The notes under the pieces: model-generated | Told to the model about the DNA's origin: nothing | The model's database searches: none | What the model saw: the letters and a program-made list of their open reading frames with translations, nothing else | Shown: piece by piece, positions 29,167 to 38,381 of the stretch | Position numbering within the stretch: the stretch's first letter is position 1 | Layout of the letters: every line of letters begins with the position of its first letter | Source: Enterovibrio norvegicus FF-33 | GTDB taxonomy: Bacteria; Pseudomonadota; Gammaproteobacteria; Enterobacterales; Vibrionaceae | NCBI RefSeq assembly: GCF_000286835.2 | Contig: NZ_AJYD02000038.1 | Coordinates: forward strand, 1,197,253-1,261,252 | Length of the DNA: 64,000 nt | Direction of reading: 5' to 3' | Position numbers and translations under genes: made by a program

Positions 29167-29640
29167 ATGGAATTTAGGTTTGAAAAAGCGAACCCAGAAG
29201 ATCTAGATGCGATCCTCAAGTTAGGTGAATCAAGCAATGAAGAACACGTTGTTCCTCTACTCAGTGCTGATGGGAAGAAAGCGTTTCGAATAGCGTTTAC
29301 GGCCGATATTAACAACGTAAAAGATGCCCAAATTTACTCTGTGATCAAAGCGACTGTTGACGACGAAATTATCGGTTATGTCGCTTGGCGGGATGAAAGT
29401 TATATTGGTCATCTTTATGTTAAAACCGAATATCACGGTTTTGGTGTGGCTAGGCGTTTAGTTGAAGAAATGAAAGCAGCAAGTGGCGCAGCGTTAGTTC
29501 GCGTGAAGGCATCGATTTATGCGCTTGGCTTCTACAAGAAGGTGGGATTCGCACCAATATCTGACGAGTTAAGCATAAACGGTATTCGTTATGTTCCAAT
29601 GGTACTTGATGTTGAGCAGAACAAAGAGCAGCGTATTTAA
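29167..29640 (+). CDS. GNAT-family N-acetyltransferase
   Basis: I choose the ATG at 29167, with GGGAG five bases upstream, over a TTG at 29155. The 157-residue protein has the acetyl-CoA-binding segment LYVKTEYHGFGVARRLVEEM and the C-terminal YALGFYKKVGFAP of GNAT enzymes. The substrate is unknown. The next 300 bases hold only a decayed gene. Confidence 0.83.
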   Translation: MEFRFEKANPEDLDAILKLGESSNEEHVVPLLSADGKKAFRIAFTADINNVKDAQIYSVIKATVDDEIIGYVAWRDESYIGHLYVKTEYHGFGVARRLVEEMKAASGAALVRVKASIYALGFYKKVGFAPISDELSINGIRYVPMVLDVEQNKEQRI

Positions 29641-29754
29641 GCGGGTTGCTTTACGCGTAGTTCGCTTTGCCCTTGAGAAAATTGAGCGACGGGTATTTGA
29701 AAGCGACGACCAAGTATAGAAATCCAAGTTGTGCGTTATAACGAGAGGTCAAAG

Positions 29755-29877
29755 ATCAAGAAGTCGATTGTTCCCGAGGAATTTAAGCACTATTTCGATG
29801 ATTGGCACTTTTCCCCGTGGTCGAATCAGATGGAACGGTGTACTTAGCTGGCCTACTGCCGCAAGAAAAGATAAGCC
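29755..29877 (+). pseudogene. RidA-family gene remnant, frameshifted and truncated
   Basis: One frame reads SIVPEEFKHYFDDWHFSP and then runs into a stop. Adding one C to the C-run at 29813-29816 restores PVVESDGTVYLAGLLPQEK, which fits the start of a RidA/YjgF-type imine deaminase. After LLPQEK the similarity ends, so the 3' part is lost. I infer a single-base deletion plus a larger deletion. Confidence 0.55.
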
Positions 29878-29880
29878 AAT

Positions 29881-29905
29881 TAGCCGCGATTCATCATCGC
29901 GGCTT
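29881..29905. terminator. Probable hairpin terminator
   Basis: GCCGCGAT and ATCGCGGC form an 8-bp stem around TCATC, with a modest T-content downstream. It lies between the RidA remnant and the convergent U32 peptidase gene. Confidence 0.5.
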
Positions 29906-29950
29906 CGTTGACTTTTTAATGCGCCTCAACAAGGTTAACTAGGGGCAGTC

Positions 29951-32233
29951 TTACAAACCTTGTTGGTATTGATCGTTGGTGTTGATTGGCACCATCGTAA
30001 ACAACTCTTCTCGAACACTGACATCGCCATTCACGAGCTTTTCGAAGTGCTTAACGAGTTCAACTTTGTCCGCTTTTTCTTTCGAGCCGCCACCGATGTT
30101 GGTCAAATCAATAAAGAACTCATCAAACAAGTCAGAGAAATCTGTCACGATGTCCATGTTTAGGAATTGTTCGTGGTTATAGATGCTTGGGTAGCCACCT
30201 TTTTGCTTATCAACCGCAAACGAAATGCCTTTTACATTGGTAATCGTCGTTGCTTTCTCACATCGCAACATACAGCCCGCTTCAATCGCCGGTTTGTTAC
30301 AGCCCACCGTTTGTTGGAAGAAACACTGACGGCTTGTCATCATCAGAATCGGGTGATAAATGCTGTAAGCCAACTTGAAGTTTTCAGGACGACGAATGTG
30401 TTTAATCTGACCTTTGTTGATCTCGTTTGAAATAAACGCACCCGCACAGTTTAACGATTCTTTCATCGTGACTAACGCGTGTGAGTTTGTTGTGTTCAGG
30501 AACGGACCCGCAACCCATTCAATGCCCATTTCATAGGCCTTATACGCAATACCCGTGTTATTGGTGACGATGCGTGCTGGTTTGACTTCTTCTAGCACTT
30601 TTACGGCTTCATCGTAGTCTTTACCAATCAACACTGCAGGGAACCATGGGATCAAGCGTGGGTTTTCTAAGAAGATGTTGATGTACTTGCGATCGCGTTT
30701 TTTGAAGCTTTCAGGGAGCTTGAAGTAGATATCAGCATCCGTGACATCGCATACATTTAGGTCTGCGGTATCTGCAATCAGCATAGAGAGTTTTGGCTTC
30801 TCTTCTACTTTTGGCTGTTGTGGGAATGCAGGGACGTCCACGTGCTTAATAACGTCTTTAGATCCGTTCATTAAGAATGCAACGCGATCTTTCATTTCCG
30901 TCAGTTCTCGGAATGGGATCGCTAAGTTTTCGCCTAAGTTAGAGAAATCATAACCGAGTAATTCGTAGTTAGGATTGATCACACCTTTAAAGCGTTTTTC
31001 TAGCTCTTTTGAGGTGATGGCTTTTTCGCCCGCTTCTCTGAGCAGTGACGTTGATGTCACTTCAAACACTTGTTGGTCTTGTTCACTTGGCGTGACAACC
31101 ACAGTGAGTGGCTCACCCAGCGTTGCCTTGAACGCAATGGTTACGGCAATTTTGTCGATACTGAGCGTTTTCACTTTTTCTTCGAGTGTCGCGCCAATAG
31201 CATTCTTGTCGTTATAAAGGTCGGTTCTGACTTCTTGAATTTGAACCACGTCAATCGCATTGCTCTTTTCAACCGCATAGTTAACGCTGTTGTCACGAGG
31301 GTTATCGATAAACATGTCTTTGGTTAAATTGCCTTTTAAAAATTTGTTGGTTAAACCACGGTTGAATACTTTATGCAGATTGGAATCATCTTCATACAAC
31401 TCACCCGTTTCAACAAATTTATTAATATTTTTACGCCAGTTTTCAACAACCGTATAAACGTAGTGAGCTCCTTTAATACGGCCTTCAATTTTCAATGAGT
31501 CAACTTGCGCATCCACCAGTTCAGGCAGGTCAAAATACGCGGAGTTATCTTTTAGGTTTAGTGGGTACTTAGTACCGACGTTGGTCACTTCGTATTCGTC
31601 ACGACACGCTTGGCTGCAACGACCACGGTTACCTGAGTTACCGACGCTCACAGAGCTTGAGTAACACTGACCAGAGAAAGCAATACATAGTGAACCGTGA
31701 ACAAAGACTTCCGTTAGCATGTCATGTTCATGCGCCACAGCTGTCATCTCTTTGATTTCGTCGATATTCAATTCACGAGATAAGTTTACGCGTGAAGCAC
31801 CGACTTTTGATAAAAAGTGAAGCTGGCCTTCATTGTGGGTCGTTAACTGAGTCGAGGCGTGAACATCTAACGTTGGGAAATGCTTTTTAACGAGGTTAAA
31901 CACACCTAAATCTTGAACAATGATGCCATCGAGTGTCGTGTTCACTAATTGATTGAGTAACTTCACGAGTGATTTTATTTCATGTTCTAGGATAACAACG
32001 TTTAAAGTCAGAAATACTTCACAACCGTATTCATGAGCTAATCGTAATACGCCATTTAACTCATCAAATGAAAGATTGGATGCACGGTTACGGGCATTGA
32101 AAATGTCTAAGCCACAATAAACGGCATTTGCCCCTGCTACGATGGCTGCTTTGATCGCTTCTACATCGCCACCAGGTGCCAATAATTCAATTTTTCTACT
32201 CATTGTGAGATTGCTCGCTTCGTTTTTTGTCAT
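29951..32233 (-). CDS. U32-family peptidase/hydroxylase-like protein
   Basis: The 760-residue protein has the U32 start KIELLAPGGDVEAIKAAI with AGANAVYCGLDIFNAR, and the core signature FVHGSLCIAFSGQCYSS followed by GNRGRCSQACR. C-terminal Cys residues (CFFQQTVGCNKPAIEAGCMLRC) may bind an Fe-S cluster. Relatives include RlhA, which hydroxylates 23S rRNA C2501, and the tRNA hydroxylase TrhP, so RNA modification is more likely than proteolysis. It is longer than E. coli RlhA (about 650 residues). Either of two ATGs (32233 or 32203) could be the start; neither has a strong ribosome binding site. Confidence 0.78.
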   Translation of the reverse strand: MTKNEASNLTMSRKIELLAPGGDVEAIKAAIVAGANAVYCGLDIFNARNRASNLSFDELNGVLRLAHEYGCEVFLTLNVVILEHEIKSLVKLLNQLVNTTLDGIIVQDLGVFNLVKKHFPTLDVHASTQLTTHNEGQLHFLSKVGASRVNLSRELNIDEIKEMTAVAHEHDMLTEVFVHGSLCIAFSGQCYSSSVSVGNSGNRGRCSQACRDEYEVTNVGTKYPLNLKDNSAYFDLPELVDAQVDSLKIEGRIKGAHYVYTVVENWRKNINKFVETGELYEDDSNLHKVFNRGLTNKFLKGNLTKDMFIDNPRDNSVNYAVEKSNAIDVVQIQEVRTDLYNDKNAIGATLEEKVKTLSIDKIAVTIAFKATLGEPLTVVVTPSEQDQQVFEVTSTSLLREAGEKAITSKELEKRFKGVINPNYELLGYDFSNLGENLAIPFRELTEMKDRVAFLMNGSKDVIKHVDVPAFPQQPKVEEKPKLSMLIADTADLNVCDVTDADIYFKLPESFKKRDRKYINIFLENPRLIPWFPAVLIGKDYDEAVKVLEEVKPARIVTNNTGIAYKAYEMGIEWVAGPFLNTTNSHALVTMKESLNCAGAFISNEINKGQIKHIRRPENFKLAYSIYHPILMMTSRQCFFQQTVGCNKPAIEAGCMLRCEKATTITNVKGISFAVDKQKGGYPSIYNHEQFLNMDIVTDFSDLFDEFFIDLTNIGGGSKEKADKVELVKHFEKLVNGDVSVREELFTMVPINTNDQYQQGL

Positions 32234-32383
32234 CGAATTTTTTGAGGAGGCATTCTACTCGCCTCACGCTTTCATTGCCACTCATTAGGCTTTTGTTGAT
32301 CTAGGTCATGTCTGCACAGGCGTGAATCCCATTACCAATTCAGTTACCATTGAGCTATTGCGTTCTTTTTTAAGTCTTTCATC

Positions 32384-33037
32384 ATGACAATGCCGATCCT
32401 ATATTCATTGAGACAGTGCCCTTACGCAATGCGAAGCCGTCTTGCCATTTTACATGCTGGCCAAATCGTCATTTTGCGCGACATTGATATGAAAAATAAG
32501 CCTGAAGACATGCTGTCTGTATCACCTAAAGCCACGGTGCCGGTATTGGTGCTGGGTGATGGCAATGTGATTGATGAAAGTATTGAAGTGATGGTTTGGG
32601 CGCTAACGCAATCTGACCCGAGAAACCTACTTTATTCGCACGATAAAAATCAGTTACCCGCCATGCTTGAGTTGGTAAGAAGCAATGACGTGACGTTTGT
32701 CGGCGCATTGCAAAAATACCGAGCGGCTTCTCGTTATCACGATGACAATAAAACAGAGCACCGCGATACATGCTGTGAGTGGTTGATGCCTATTGAACAG
32801 AGGTTGTCTCAGCACGCCTACATAATGGGAGAGCAACCGAGTTTGGTTGATTACGCCATCTTGCCATTTATTCGCCAATTTTCCCGTGTAGATAAGAAAT
32901 GGTACGCCCAAGCGCCATTACCGAATCTACGCGCGTGGCTAACCAAGCATTACAACGATCCGACGTTTTCTAAAGTGATGGTGAGCTATCCCAAGTGGAA
33001 AAAGGATGATAAGCCAGTTGTATTTGGTGATGTATAG
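32384..33037 (+). CDS. Glutathione S-transferase family protein
   Basis: The 217-residue protein begins with a thioredoxin-like domain (LYSLRQCPYAMRSRLAI, then the cis-Pro region KATVPVLVLGDGNVIDES), which binds glutathione. An all-helical C-terminal half (~85-210) follows. CPYAM resembles the active-site start of glutaredoxin-2 or stringent starvation protein types. It stands alone and its substrate is unknown. Confidence 0.8.
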   Translation: MTMPILYSLRQCPYAMRSRLAILHAGQIVILRDIDMKNKPEDMLSVSPKATVPVLVLGDGNVIDESIEVMVWALTQSDPRNLLYSHDKNQLPAMLELVRSNDVTFVGALQKYRAASRYHDDNKTEHRDTCCEWLMPIEQRLSQHAYIMGEQPSLVDYAILPFIRQFSRVDKKWYAQAPLPNLRAWLTKHYNDPTFSKVMVSYPKWKKDDKPVVFGDV

Positions 33038-33252
33038 AACCCTATGCCGCCAAAACTCTAACTTCCCCGATTAAACGGTTGCAACGCCTCATTCAATACT
33101 TGAATTCCCTCGTAAATGACACTGTCACTTGTTGCGTCTCCCATAAATGACTCTGTTATCACATGGAGGCAGTGATTTAATACGCACCGTATTAAATCAT
33201 CATAACAACAACACACCATCGTCAGATTAAATGGCTGTACAAGGACGTAACC

Positions 33253-33741
33253 ATGACCGCAAACGAACACATTGCAAACTTTCAAACCAACACCAAGGAA
33301 CCCAAACTTTGGCAAGTATCTCTCTCCTTATGCCTTATCTCTGTGCTAATGGGGATCACCATTTTGGCCGTCGAGGTCATCTTTGGCTTAGAAATGCCAA
33401 ATTCCGGCGTGCTTTCTACCGTTATTCCTACCATGATGACGGGCTTTTACTTTGGTCATAAAAACGAAGCCTTGATGGTTTCCAGAACGCGTTGGCTTGC
33501 CGTGATGGTTTGGACTGGCATGAGCTTGCTCTATGTTGCCGGCCTTATGCGGTTTTACGATTTTACGTTAGCCGACCTGACCGCTGAGTTTGGTAGTTTG
33601 TTTGTGTGGATCGGTTTTGCTTTCATTTTGATCATGACAGTAGTGAGTTACTTCATGATCAAATCTGGTGAGAAGATAGGCATTAAGAACAGGGTTAAGG
33701 TGAGGGAGAAACAACTAGCTAAAGAGAAACAAAGCGAATAA
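33253..33741 (+). CDS. Small four-helix membrane protein, possibly ABZJ_00895 family
   Basis: The 162-residue protein shows about four hydrophobic segments: ~20-45, ~50-65, ~77-95 and ~112-135. A charged C-terminal tail (KIGIKNRVKVREKQLAKEKQ) follows. The layout resembles the ABZJ_00895 family of unknown function, from memory only. The ATG follows GGACGTAACC. Neighbours do not suggest a role. Confidence 0.6.
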   Translation: MTANEHIANFQTNTKEPKLWQVSLSLCLISVLMGITILAVEVIFGLEMPNSGVLSTVIPTMMTGFYFGHKNEALMVSRTRWLAVMVWTGMSLLYVAGLMRFYDFTLADLTAEFGSLFVWIGFAFILIMTVVSYFMIKSGEKIGIKNRVKVREKQLAKEKQSE

Positions 33742-33781
33742 ATAGTTCGCTCTGAAACTCTGATAGCTGGCATCACAGACA

Positions 33782-34777
33782 TTATTTTTGGTGCGAGGGC
33801 GGTTGATAGTGCATTGAAGTATCTTGTTTCAAGAAGATATTACTCGCCACTAAGCTTCCTAAGCACACAAACACCAGCGCGAGACTTGTCATTGCATCAG
33901 GTTGTTCGTTGAAAATTGGAATGGCGAGCAGGGTAGCAATAACAGGTGTCGCACTACCAAATGCCGCACTTCGTTCCGCCCCGAGTTGTTTAACGGCATA
34001 TAAGTAAGTGCAAGACGCGAGAATGCCCGCCCCCACGCCCTGCAATAACGTATGACTGAGCACGTCTTTCCAAGGCCATGCTGAAGCGGGAGTGCTGCTC
34101 AAAGTGCTTGGCAGCCACCCCGCACTAATGGCAACGCCTAAAGTAAGGCACGAAATGACCGCCAATATGCCCGAACATGCAAGGGCTTCAAGGTTGGCGA
34201 CACGCGCACAAATCGTGAACGTCGCCCACATCAGGCTGCCAACCAAAAACAAGAGATGTCCCTTTGATTGCGCCCAGTCATAATCGCCCCCGAAGCTGCT
34301 TCCTAGGTTGGTGGCGAGAAAAAGTGCTGTTCCGATGGCAATAGCGATTAGCCCAATAATGCGGTGTGAGCTTAAAGGCTGCTTAAAAAACAATACGGCA
34401 ATGGCGGTCACAAATAGCGGCAGCGTGCCCGGTACGAGTGCGCTGCCATGTGAGACAGGCACTGTTTGCATGGCGGTACTGGCGACCAGTAGATAGGGCA
34501 GTCCACTGCCGATGAACATGCCAATCAGGTATTTATTTGGAATGGCTCTAATCTGGAGTCGAGCTTTATAGACGAACGGTGCAAGCAACAACGCGGGAAC
34601 TAGAAAGCGCATCAACGCGAGATCGGCAGGTTGAAGTTCTGAATTCGCACCGCCTTTTAACGAAATAAAAAAGCCAGCCCAAAGCAGCAATGTCGCCAAC
34701 ATGGCGAGATAGCCGGCTGTTTTGCTTTTTGAAGATGATCTTTCTGGTGTTTTTGACGCTAGCTGACTTGTCGTCAT
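33782..34777 (-). CDS. DMT/EamA-family transporter
   Basis: I choose the ATG at 34777; an upstream in-frame codon at 34828 adds residues with no support. The product has about ten membrane helices in two EamA repeats (LLLWAGFFISLKGG in the first, GVGAGILASCTYLYAVKQLGAERSAAFGSATPVIATL in the second). Such proteins export amino acids or metabolites. The divergent Lrp/AsnC regulator next door is a common partner for amino-acid exporters, so it may control this gene. Confidence 0.82.
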   Translation of the reverse strand: MTTSQLASKTPERSSSKSKTAGYLAMLATLLLWAGFFISLKGGANSELQPADLALMRFLVPALLLAPFVYKARLQIRAIPNKYLIGMFIGSGLPYLLVASTAMQTVPVSHGSALVPGTLPLFVTAIAVLFFKQPLSSHRIIGLIAIAIGTALFLATNLGSSFGGDYDWAQSKGHLLFLVGSLMWATFTICARVANLEALACSGILAVISCLTLGVAISAGWLPSTLSSTPASAWPWKDVLSHTLLQGVGAGILASCTYLYAVKQLGAERSAAFGSATPVIATLLAIPIFNEQPDAMTSLALVFVCLGSLVASNIFLKQDTSMHYQPPSHQK

Positions 34778-34926
34778 GAGTGATTCCATTTCTGCACATG
34801 ATCCTAAAACGCTATTATCGTGCACCACGATTGGCGATAGGTGGCAACTTTGAGCTTCATATCGTTATACGTTGATGGTTTCCGCTATTATTTTTGTATA
34901 TTTTGATGATTAGCGGCGTGTGGTTG

Positions 34927-35382
34927 ATGGATCGTATTGATAAGCAACTTTTGGAATTGATGCAAAAAGACGCGAGACTGACAACTGCAGAGCTTGCGGA
35001 TTTAGTCGGGCTTTCACCGTCGCCCTGTGCAAGGCGAATCAAGCGGCTTGAAAAGGACAAGATAGTCGGGGGTTATCACGCTTCACTTTCTCGCGATAAA
35101 ATTGGTATTGCGATGACCATGTTTGTTGAAGTGAGTTTGAACAATCACCAAGTGACGTCAGTGGATGATGTTGAACAAGCCATTAGCGATATGCCGGAGG
35201 TGGTGAGTTGCCACGTGGTGTCAGGCGCTTACGATTATTTGCTGGAAGTGGTTGCGAAAGATCTGGCTGGCTATGAGCAATTTACCCGCAAGCTACAATG
35301 CCTGCAAAACGTGAAAGACATTCACACGCAATTGGCGATACGAAAGGTGAAAGATCGCGGAATTTTACCCATCTATATCTAA
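34927..35382 (+). CDS. Lrp/AsnC-family transcriptional regulator
   Basis: The 151-residue protein has the Lrp helix-turn-helix IDKQLLELMQKDARLTTAELADLVGLSPSPCARRIKRLEKDKI and a RAM ligand-binding domain (~70-145, GAYDYLLEVVAKDL). The start at 34927 gives the usual MDRIDKQLL beginning. It is divergent from the DMT exporter, separated by about 150 bases, and may regulate it in response to an amino acid. Confidence 0.88.
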   Translation: MDRIDKQLLELMQKDARLTTAELADLVGLSPSPCARRIKRLEKDKIVGGYHASLSRDKIGIAMTMFVEVSLNNHQVTSVDDVEQAISDMPEVVSCHVVSGAYDYLLEVVAKDLAGYEQFTRKLQCLQNVKDIHTQLAIRKVKDRGILPIYI

Positions 35383-35460
35383 TACTAGCGTTTAGATCCG
35401 AGTGTTTTGGACTTGCGGTGTAATGCCAGTAGTTTGATGTTAGCGCTATGTTCAAGTGAC

Positions 35461-35490
35461 AAAAAACGGAAGCTGACGCTTCCGTTTTTT
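35461..35490. terminator. Bidirectional Rho-independent terminator
   Basis: AAAAAACGGAAGC and GCTTCCGTTTTTT with a short loop, between the convergent Lrp-type and peroxiredoxin genes. Confidence 0.9.
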
Positions 35491-35505
35491 GTTCTACAAA
35501 GCGAG

Positions 35506-35979
35506 TTACAGCGCAGTAAGGATAGCTTCAGCTGAACTCACTTCAAACGTTTTTGGTGCTTCAACGTTGAGTTGTGTCACGACACCATTTTCAACAACCA
35601 TTGCGTATCGTTGTGAGCGAATACCGCCAAAAGTTGCGGTGTCCATTTCTAATCCTAATGCTTTCGTGAAGCTGGCGTCGCCATCCCCAAGCATCATGAT
35701 TTCGTCCGCATTTTGTGTTTCTCCCCACGCTTGCATCACAAACGCATCGTTAACAGACACACAGATAATGCTGTCGACGCCTTTTGCCTTAATTTGGTCG
35801 GCCAGTACGATGAAACCAGGCAAATGAGATTCTGAACAAGTGGGTGTAAACGCGCCAGGAACAGCAAATAAAACGACTTTTTTGTTGGCAAATAATTCGT
35901 TGGTATCGTGATTCATCATGCCATCTTTGGTGAGCTCGCTCAAAGTGGCAGACGGGAGGGTTTGGCCTTGCTGAATCAT
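35506..35979 (-). CDS. Peroxiredoxin, Prx5 type
   Basis: The 157-residue protein has the Prx5 active-site motif PGAFTPTCSESHLPGF with the peroxidatic Cys, a conserved Arg in GIRSQRYAMVVENG and family-typical length. It reduces hydroperoxides using glutathione/glutaredoxin or thioredoxin. No resolving domain is fused. It is monocistronic. Confidence 0.9.
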   Translation of the reverse strand: MIQQGQTLPSATLSELTKDGMMNHDTNELFANKKVVLFAVPGAFTPTCSESHLPGFIVLADQIKAKGVDSIICVSVNDAFVMQAWGETQNADEIMMLGDGDASFTKALGLEMDTATFGGIRSQRYAMVVENGVVTQLNVEAPKTFEVSSAEAILTAL

Positions 35980-36510
35980 GTTAGCTGTCCTTATTGTTGT
36001 GATTGCAACCAGACTAGCCCGATTCGCCGTTGAATACCACGGATAGAAACTAGGTGTATAAATTGATCTGTCAGTATCCTCTCTAAGTCATCAAATGTAC
36101 TCGCAGAATAACGACCACCATCAACTAACCTACTGGCTCTGAGTGACATTCTGTTAGCAAACCGTTGAAGAAATCTTTAGGTTCAGTCGACGCTTTAACC
36201 TTGAAAATTCTCGGCAACGTATTTATTCAAGTTTTCAAACAACACCCGATAACAGAGCGGTGATTCAAATTAGTTGAAGTTCGGTGACAATCAGGTTTCA
36301 CGTTGCACTTATCAATATGCATCATCGATAAAGATGCGATGTATCATATTGGGGAGTAGGGGCGGAACATACTAGTTAAATCGTTTAAATGACGATTATG
36401 TCTTTTATTTGAAATCTGAGTGATGTGTTTTTTTACCATCAATCTCTAATTTAGCTATAGTTTATATCTAATGTTTAGACGGCTGTTTATAATTAGTGCG
36501 TCAGTAATTA

Positions 36511-36546
36511 TCATGAGGTTTGGCTTATATTTTAAGTTGGAACATA
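36511..36546 (+). repeat. Imperfect 36-bp direct repeat flanking the peptide/acyl cluster (left)
   Basis: This element matches 46152-46187 at 29 of 36 positions in the same orientation; the shared core is GGCTTAT-TTTTAAGTT. The two copies bracket the whole cluster, 9.6 kb apart. They could be attachment-like ends or two promoter-region elements. Confidence 0.4.
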
Positions 36547-36582
36547 AATGGCTAACAATTTGGGAAAATGTGCTCTCAACCT

Positions 36583-36605
36583 GTGAGGGTTTCTGATAAC
36601 CTCAC
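36583..36605 (+). promoter_or_regulatory. Candidate operator upstream of the biosynthetic operon
   Basis: GTGAGGGTT and AACCTCAC form an inverted repeat with one unpaired base around TCTGAT. It lies about 220 bases before the acyl carrier protein gene. No regulator gene is encoded in the cluster. Confidence 0.35.
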
Positions 36606-36730
36606 GGAAAATAACCCCTGAAAGCAGTACGCGCAGCGTTTTATTGGGTAAAGGAAACAGAAGGCGAACAGTGTTGCGCAGGATTTAAAATGGCGCTAGA
36701 GCAGTGCATAAGTCTCTAAGATAATTGACG

Positions 36731-36820
36731 ATGATAAAAGCCATTGTTAGTATTTTAATGAAAAATATAAAACACAGAAAATACGTTGCTAGTGTGGCCA
36801 TTTATAGAATCGGGTGGTAA
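36731..36820 (+). CDS. Possible 29-residue cationic hydrophobic peptide
   Basis: An ATG frame ends five bases... immediately before the acyl carrier protein start region, four bases upstream of that ATG. It would encode a basic hydrophobic peptide beginning MIKAIVSILMKNIKHRKY. There is no clear ribosome binding site. It may be chance, or a small coupled leader peptide. Confidence 0.2.
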   Translation: MIKAIVSILMKNIKHRKYVASVAIYRIGW

Positions 36821-36824
36821 TATA

Positions 36825-37112
36825 ATGAGCTTTATTATAAAAGAAACGCAATATTTAACAGACTCAATAATATTGGAAATCATGAGTCGATTAGAGTCCG
36901 AATCAGAAAGTGCCATTGCAGCTAAAGACATTCTACCCTCAATGTCACTACGTGGTGATCTTGGAATGGACTCCATGCAGGCTGTGTCATTGACACTCGA
37001 CTTAGAAGATTCTCTTTCAATCTCTATCGATGATGAAGACTTAATTAAGCTTGACACTGTTGGCGACCTTTTAAACATCATTGAATCCAAGTTAAGTGAA
37101 AAAAATGGATAA
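36825..37112 (+). CDS. Acyl carrier protein
   Basis: The 95-residue protein has the phosphopantetheine attachment motif LGMDSMQAVSL with Ser50, an acidic helix II and III, and the usual length. The ATG at 36825, seven bases after GGGTGG, is preferred to an upstream in-frame codon. It is the first gene of an operon with a ketosynthase and dehydratase and so probably carries a dedicated acyl chain. Its last codons overlap the ketosynthase start by eight bases. Confidence 0.88.
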   Translation: MSFIIKETQYLTDSIILEIMSRLESESESAIAAKDILPSMSLRGDLGMDSMQAVSLTLDLEDSLSISIDDEDLIKLDTVGDLLNIIESKLSEKNG

Positions 37113-38355
37113 TCGTAGACGTGTTGTGGTGACCGGTGTGGGTGTCGTTTCATCAATAGGCAATGATTTTGACACGTTAACGGAATCTTTGAAGCTTGGT
37201 CGTAGTGGGATTCGCGCAATGGAATCTTGGTCTGAGTATGGATTAACGAGTCGCGTTGCTGGTTTGGTGCATTTAGATGAGTGCAAAATACAGTCTGCGA
37301 ACATCCCTTTGAAACTCCGAAGAGCAATGCCCACCTCTACGCTGTATTGCAGCGTTGCTGCCAGTGATGCTATTTCTGCCTCTCGTTTAACGCCAGAAGA
37401 ACTCGCAGACCCGCGAACAGCTTGTCTTGTTGGGAGCGGTGTGGCTGATGTGAGTGTGATACACAGAGAAGGGGCAAGGTACTACGATGGTCAGGTTCGT
37501 AGAACTGAACCCTACACTGTCCTCAAATCCATGAGCAGCACGGCGAGTGCAATCCTCACTAAACTCTTTGGTATTACTGGGAGAAGCTATTCAATATCGT
37601 CTGCTTGCGCTACCGGAGCACACAATATTGGGCATTCGTACGAACTCATACGTGATGGGGTTATAGATAGAGCAATAACAGGCGGTTGTGAGGAAGTGAA
37701 CGAGCTGATTGTTGCTTCTTTTCAAGCCTTGAGAATGGCGCTGTCTACTGGCTTTAATGACACGCCAGAAGGCGCATCTCGCCCTTATGATCGTGATAGA
37801 GATGGCTTTGTGATCAGTGGTGGGGCTGGGGCGCTTGTATTGGAGTCGCTCGATTCCGCCTTAGAGCGTAACGCGCCCATTTATGCTGAAATCGTGGGCT
37901 ATGCAGCGAATTCAGACCCGTATGATTTAGTGCTACCTCAAGCCGATGGCGGGACATTTGTTGAGTGTATTGCCCGTTCATTAGAAGACGCGGGAATGTC
38001 CTCTGCCGATATTGACGCTATTAATACGCATGGGACAGGAACAGTGGCTGGTGACGTGGCCGAGGTTAATGGTTTACGTAGAGCATTTGGAGGCAATGTT
38101 CCGAGGTTCTCGTCTACGAAATCTATGACGGGGCATGCGATTGGCGCAGTAGGGGCCATTGAGTTAATTGCCTGCATTGCGATGCTGAAAGAAGGCTTTA
38201 TCGCGCCCTCCATCAATATTGATAATATCGACCCTTTGTTTGCTGATATGCCCATCGTGCGCGAAGCCACACAGGCTGATCTGAAAACAGTCCTATCTTT
38301 AAATTTTGGCTTTGGTGGTACGAATGCGGCCACTATCCTGCGAAAAATGGACTGA
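37105..38355 (+). CDS. Beta-ketoacyl-ACP synthase, FabF-like
   Basis: The 416-residue protein has the KAS II triad: Cys168 in SSACATG, His309 in THGTGTVAGD and His344 in TGHAIGA. Spacing and length match E. coli FabF, and the N-terminus reads RRVVVTGVGVVSSIG. It condenses malonyl-ACP onto an acyl chain. The ATG at 37105 overlaps the acyl carrier protein stop, showing coupling. No ketoreductase or enoyl reductase is in the operon, so these would have to come from primary fatty acid synthesis. Confidence 0.9.
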   Translation: MDNRRRVVVTGVGVVSSIGNDFDTLTESLKLGRSGIRAMESWSEYGLTSRVAGLVHLDECKIQSANIPLKLRRAMPTSTLYCSVAASDAISASRLTPEELADPRTACLVGSGVADVSVIHREGARYYDGQVRRTEPYTVLKSMSSTASAILTKLFGITGRSYSISSACATGAHNIGHSYELIRDGVIDRAITGGCEEVNELIVASFQALRMALSTGFNDTPEGASRPYDRDRDGFVISGGAGALVLESLDSALERNAPIYAEIVGYAANSDPYDLVLPQADGGTFVECIARSLEDAGMSSADIDAINTHGTGTVAGDVAEVNGLRRAFGGNVPRFSSTKSMTGHAIGAVGAIELIACIAMLKEGFIAPSINIDNIDPLFADMPIVREATQADLKTVLSLNFGFGGTNAATILRKMD

Positions 38356-38381
38356 TATTGCTGTCTCAGTGAGTAGGGTAT

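Larger units (their letters stand above)
35980..36824. other. AT-rich upstream region of the biosynthetic operon
   Basis: These 845 bases contain a 36-bp element repeated imperfectly at 46152-46187, an inverted repeat at 36583-36605 and a possible 29-codon reading frame at 36731-36820. Composition differs from the peroxiredoxin side, consistent with the left edge of an acquired island. Confidence 0.5.

Noticed and set aside
29645-29718. Short open stretch after the GNAT gene reading VALRVVRFALEKIERR
   Set aside because: It may be a remnant of a gene, but 24 codons without a match are too little to call.
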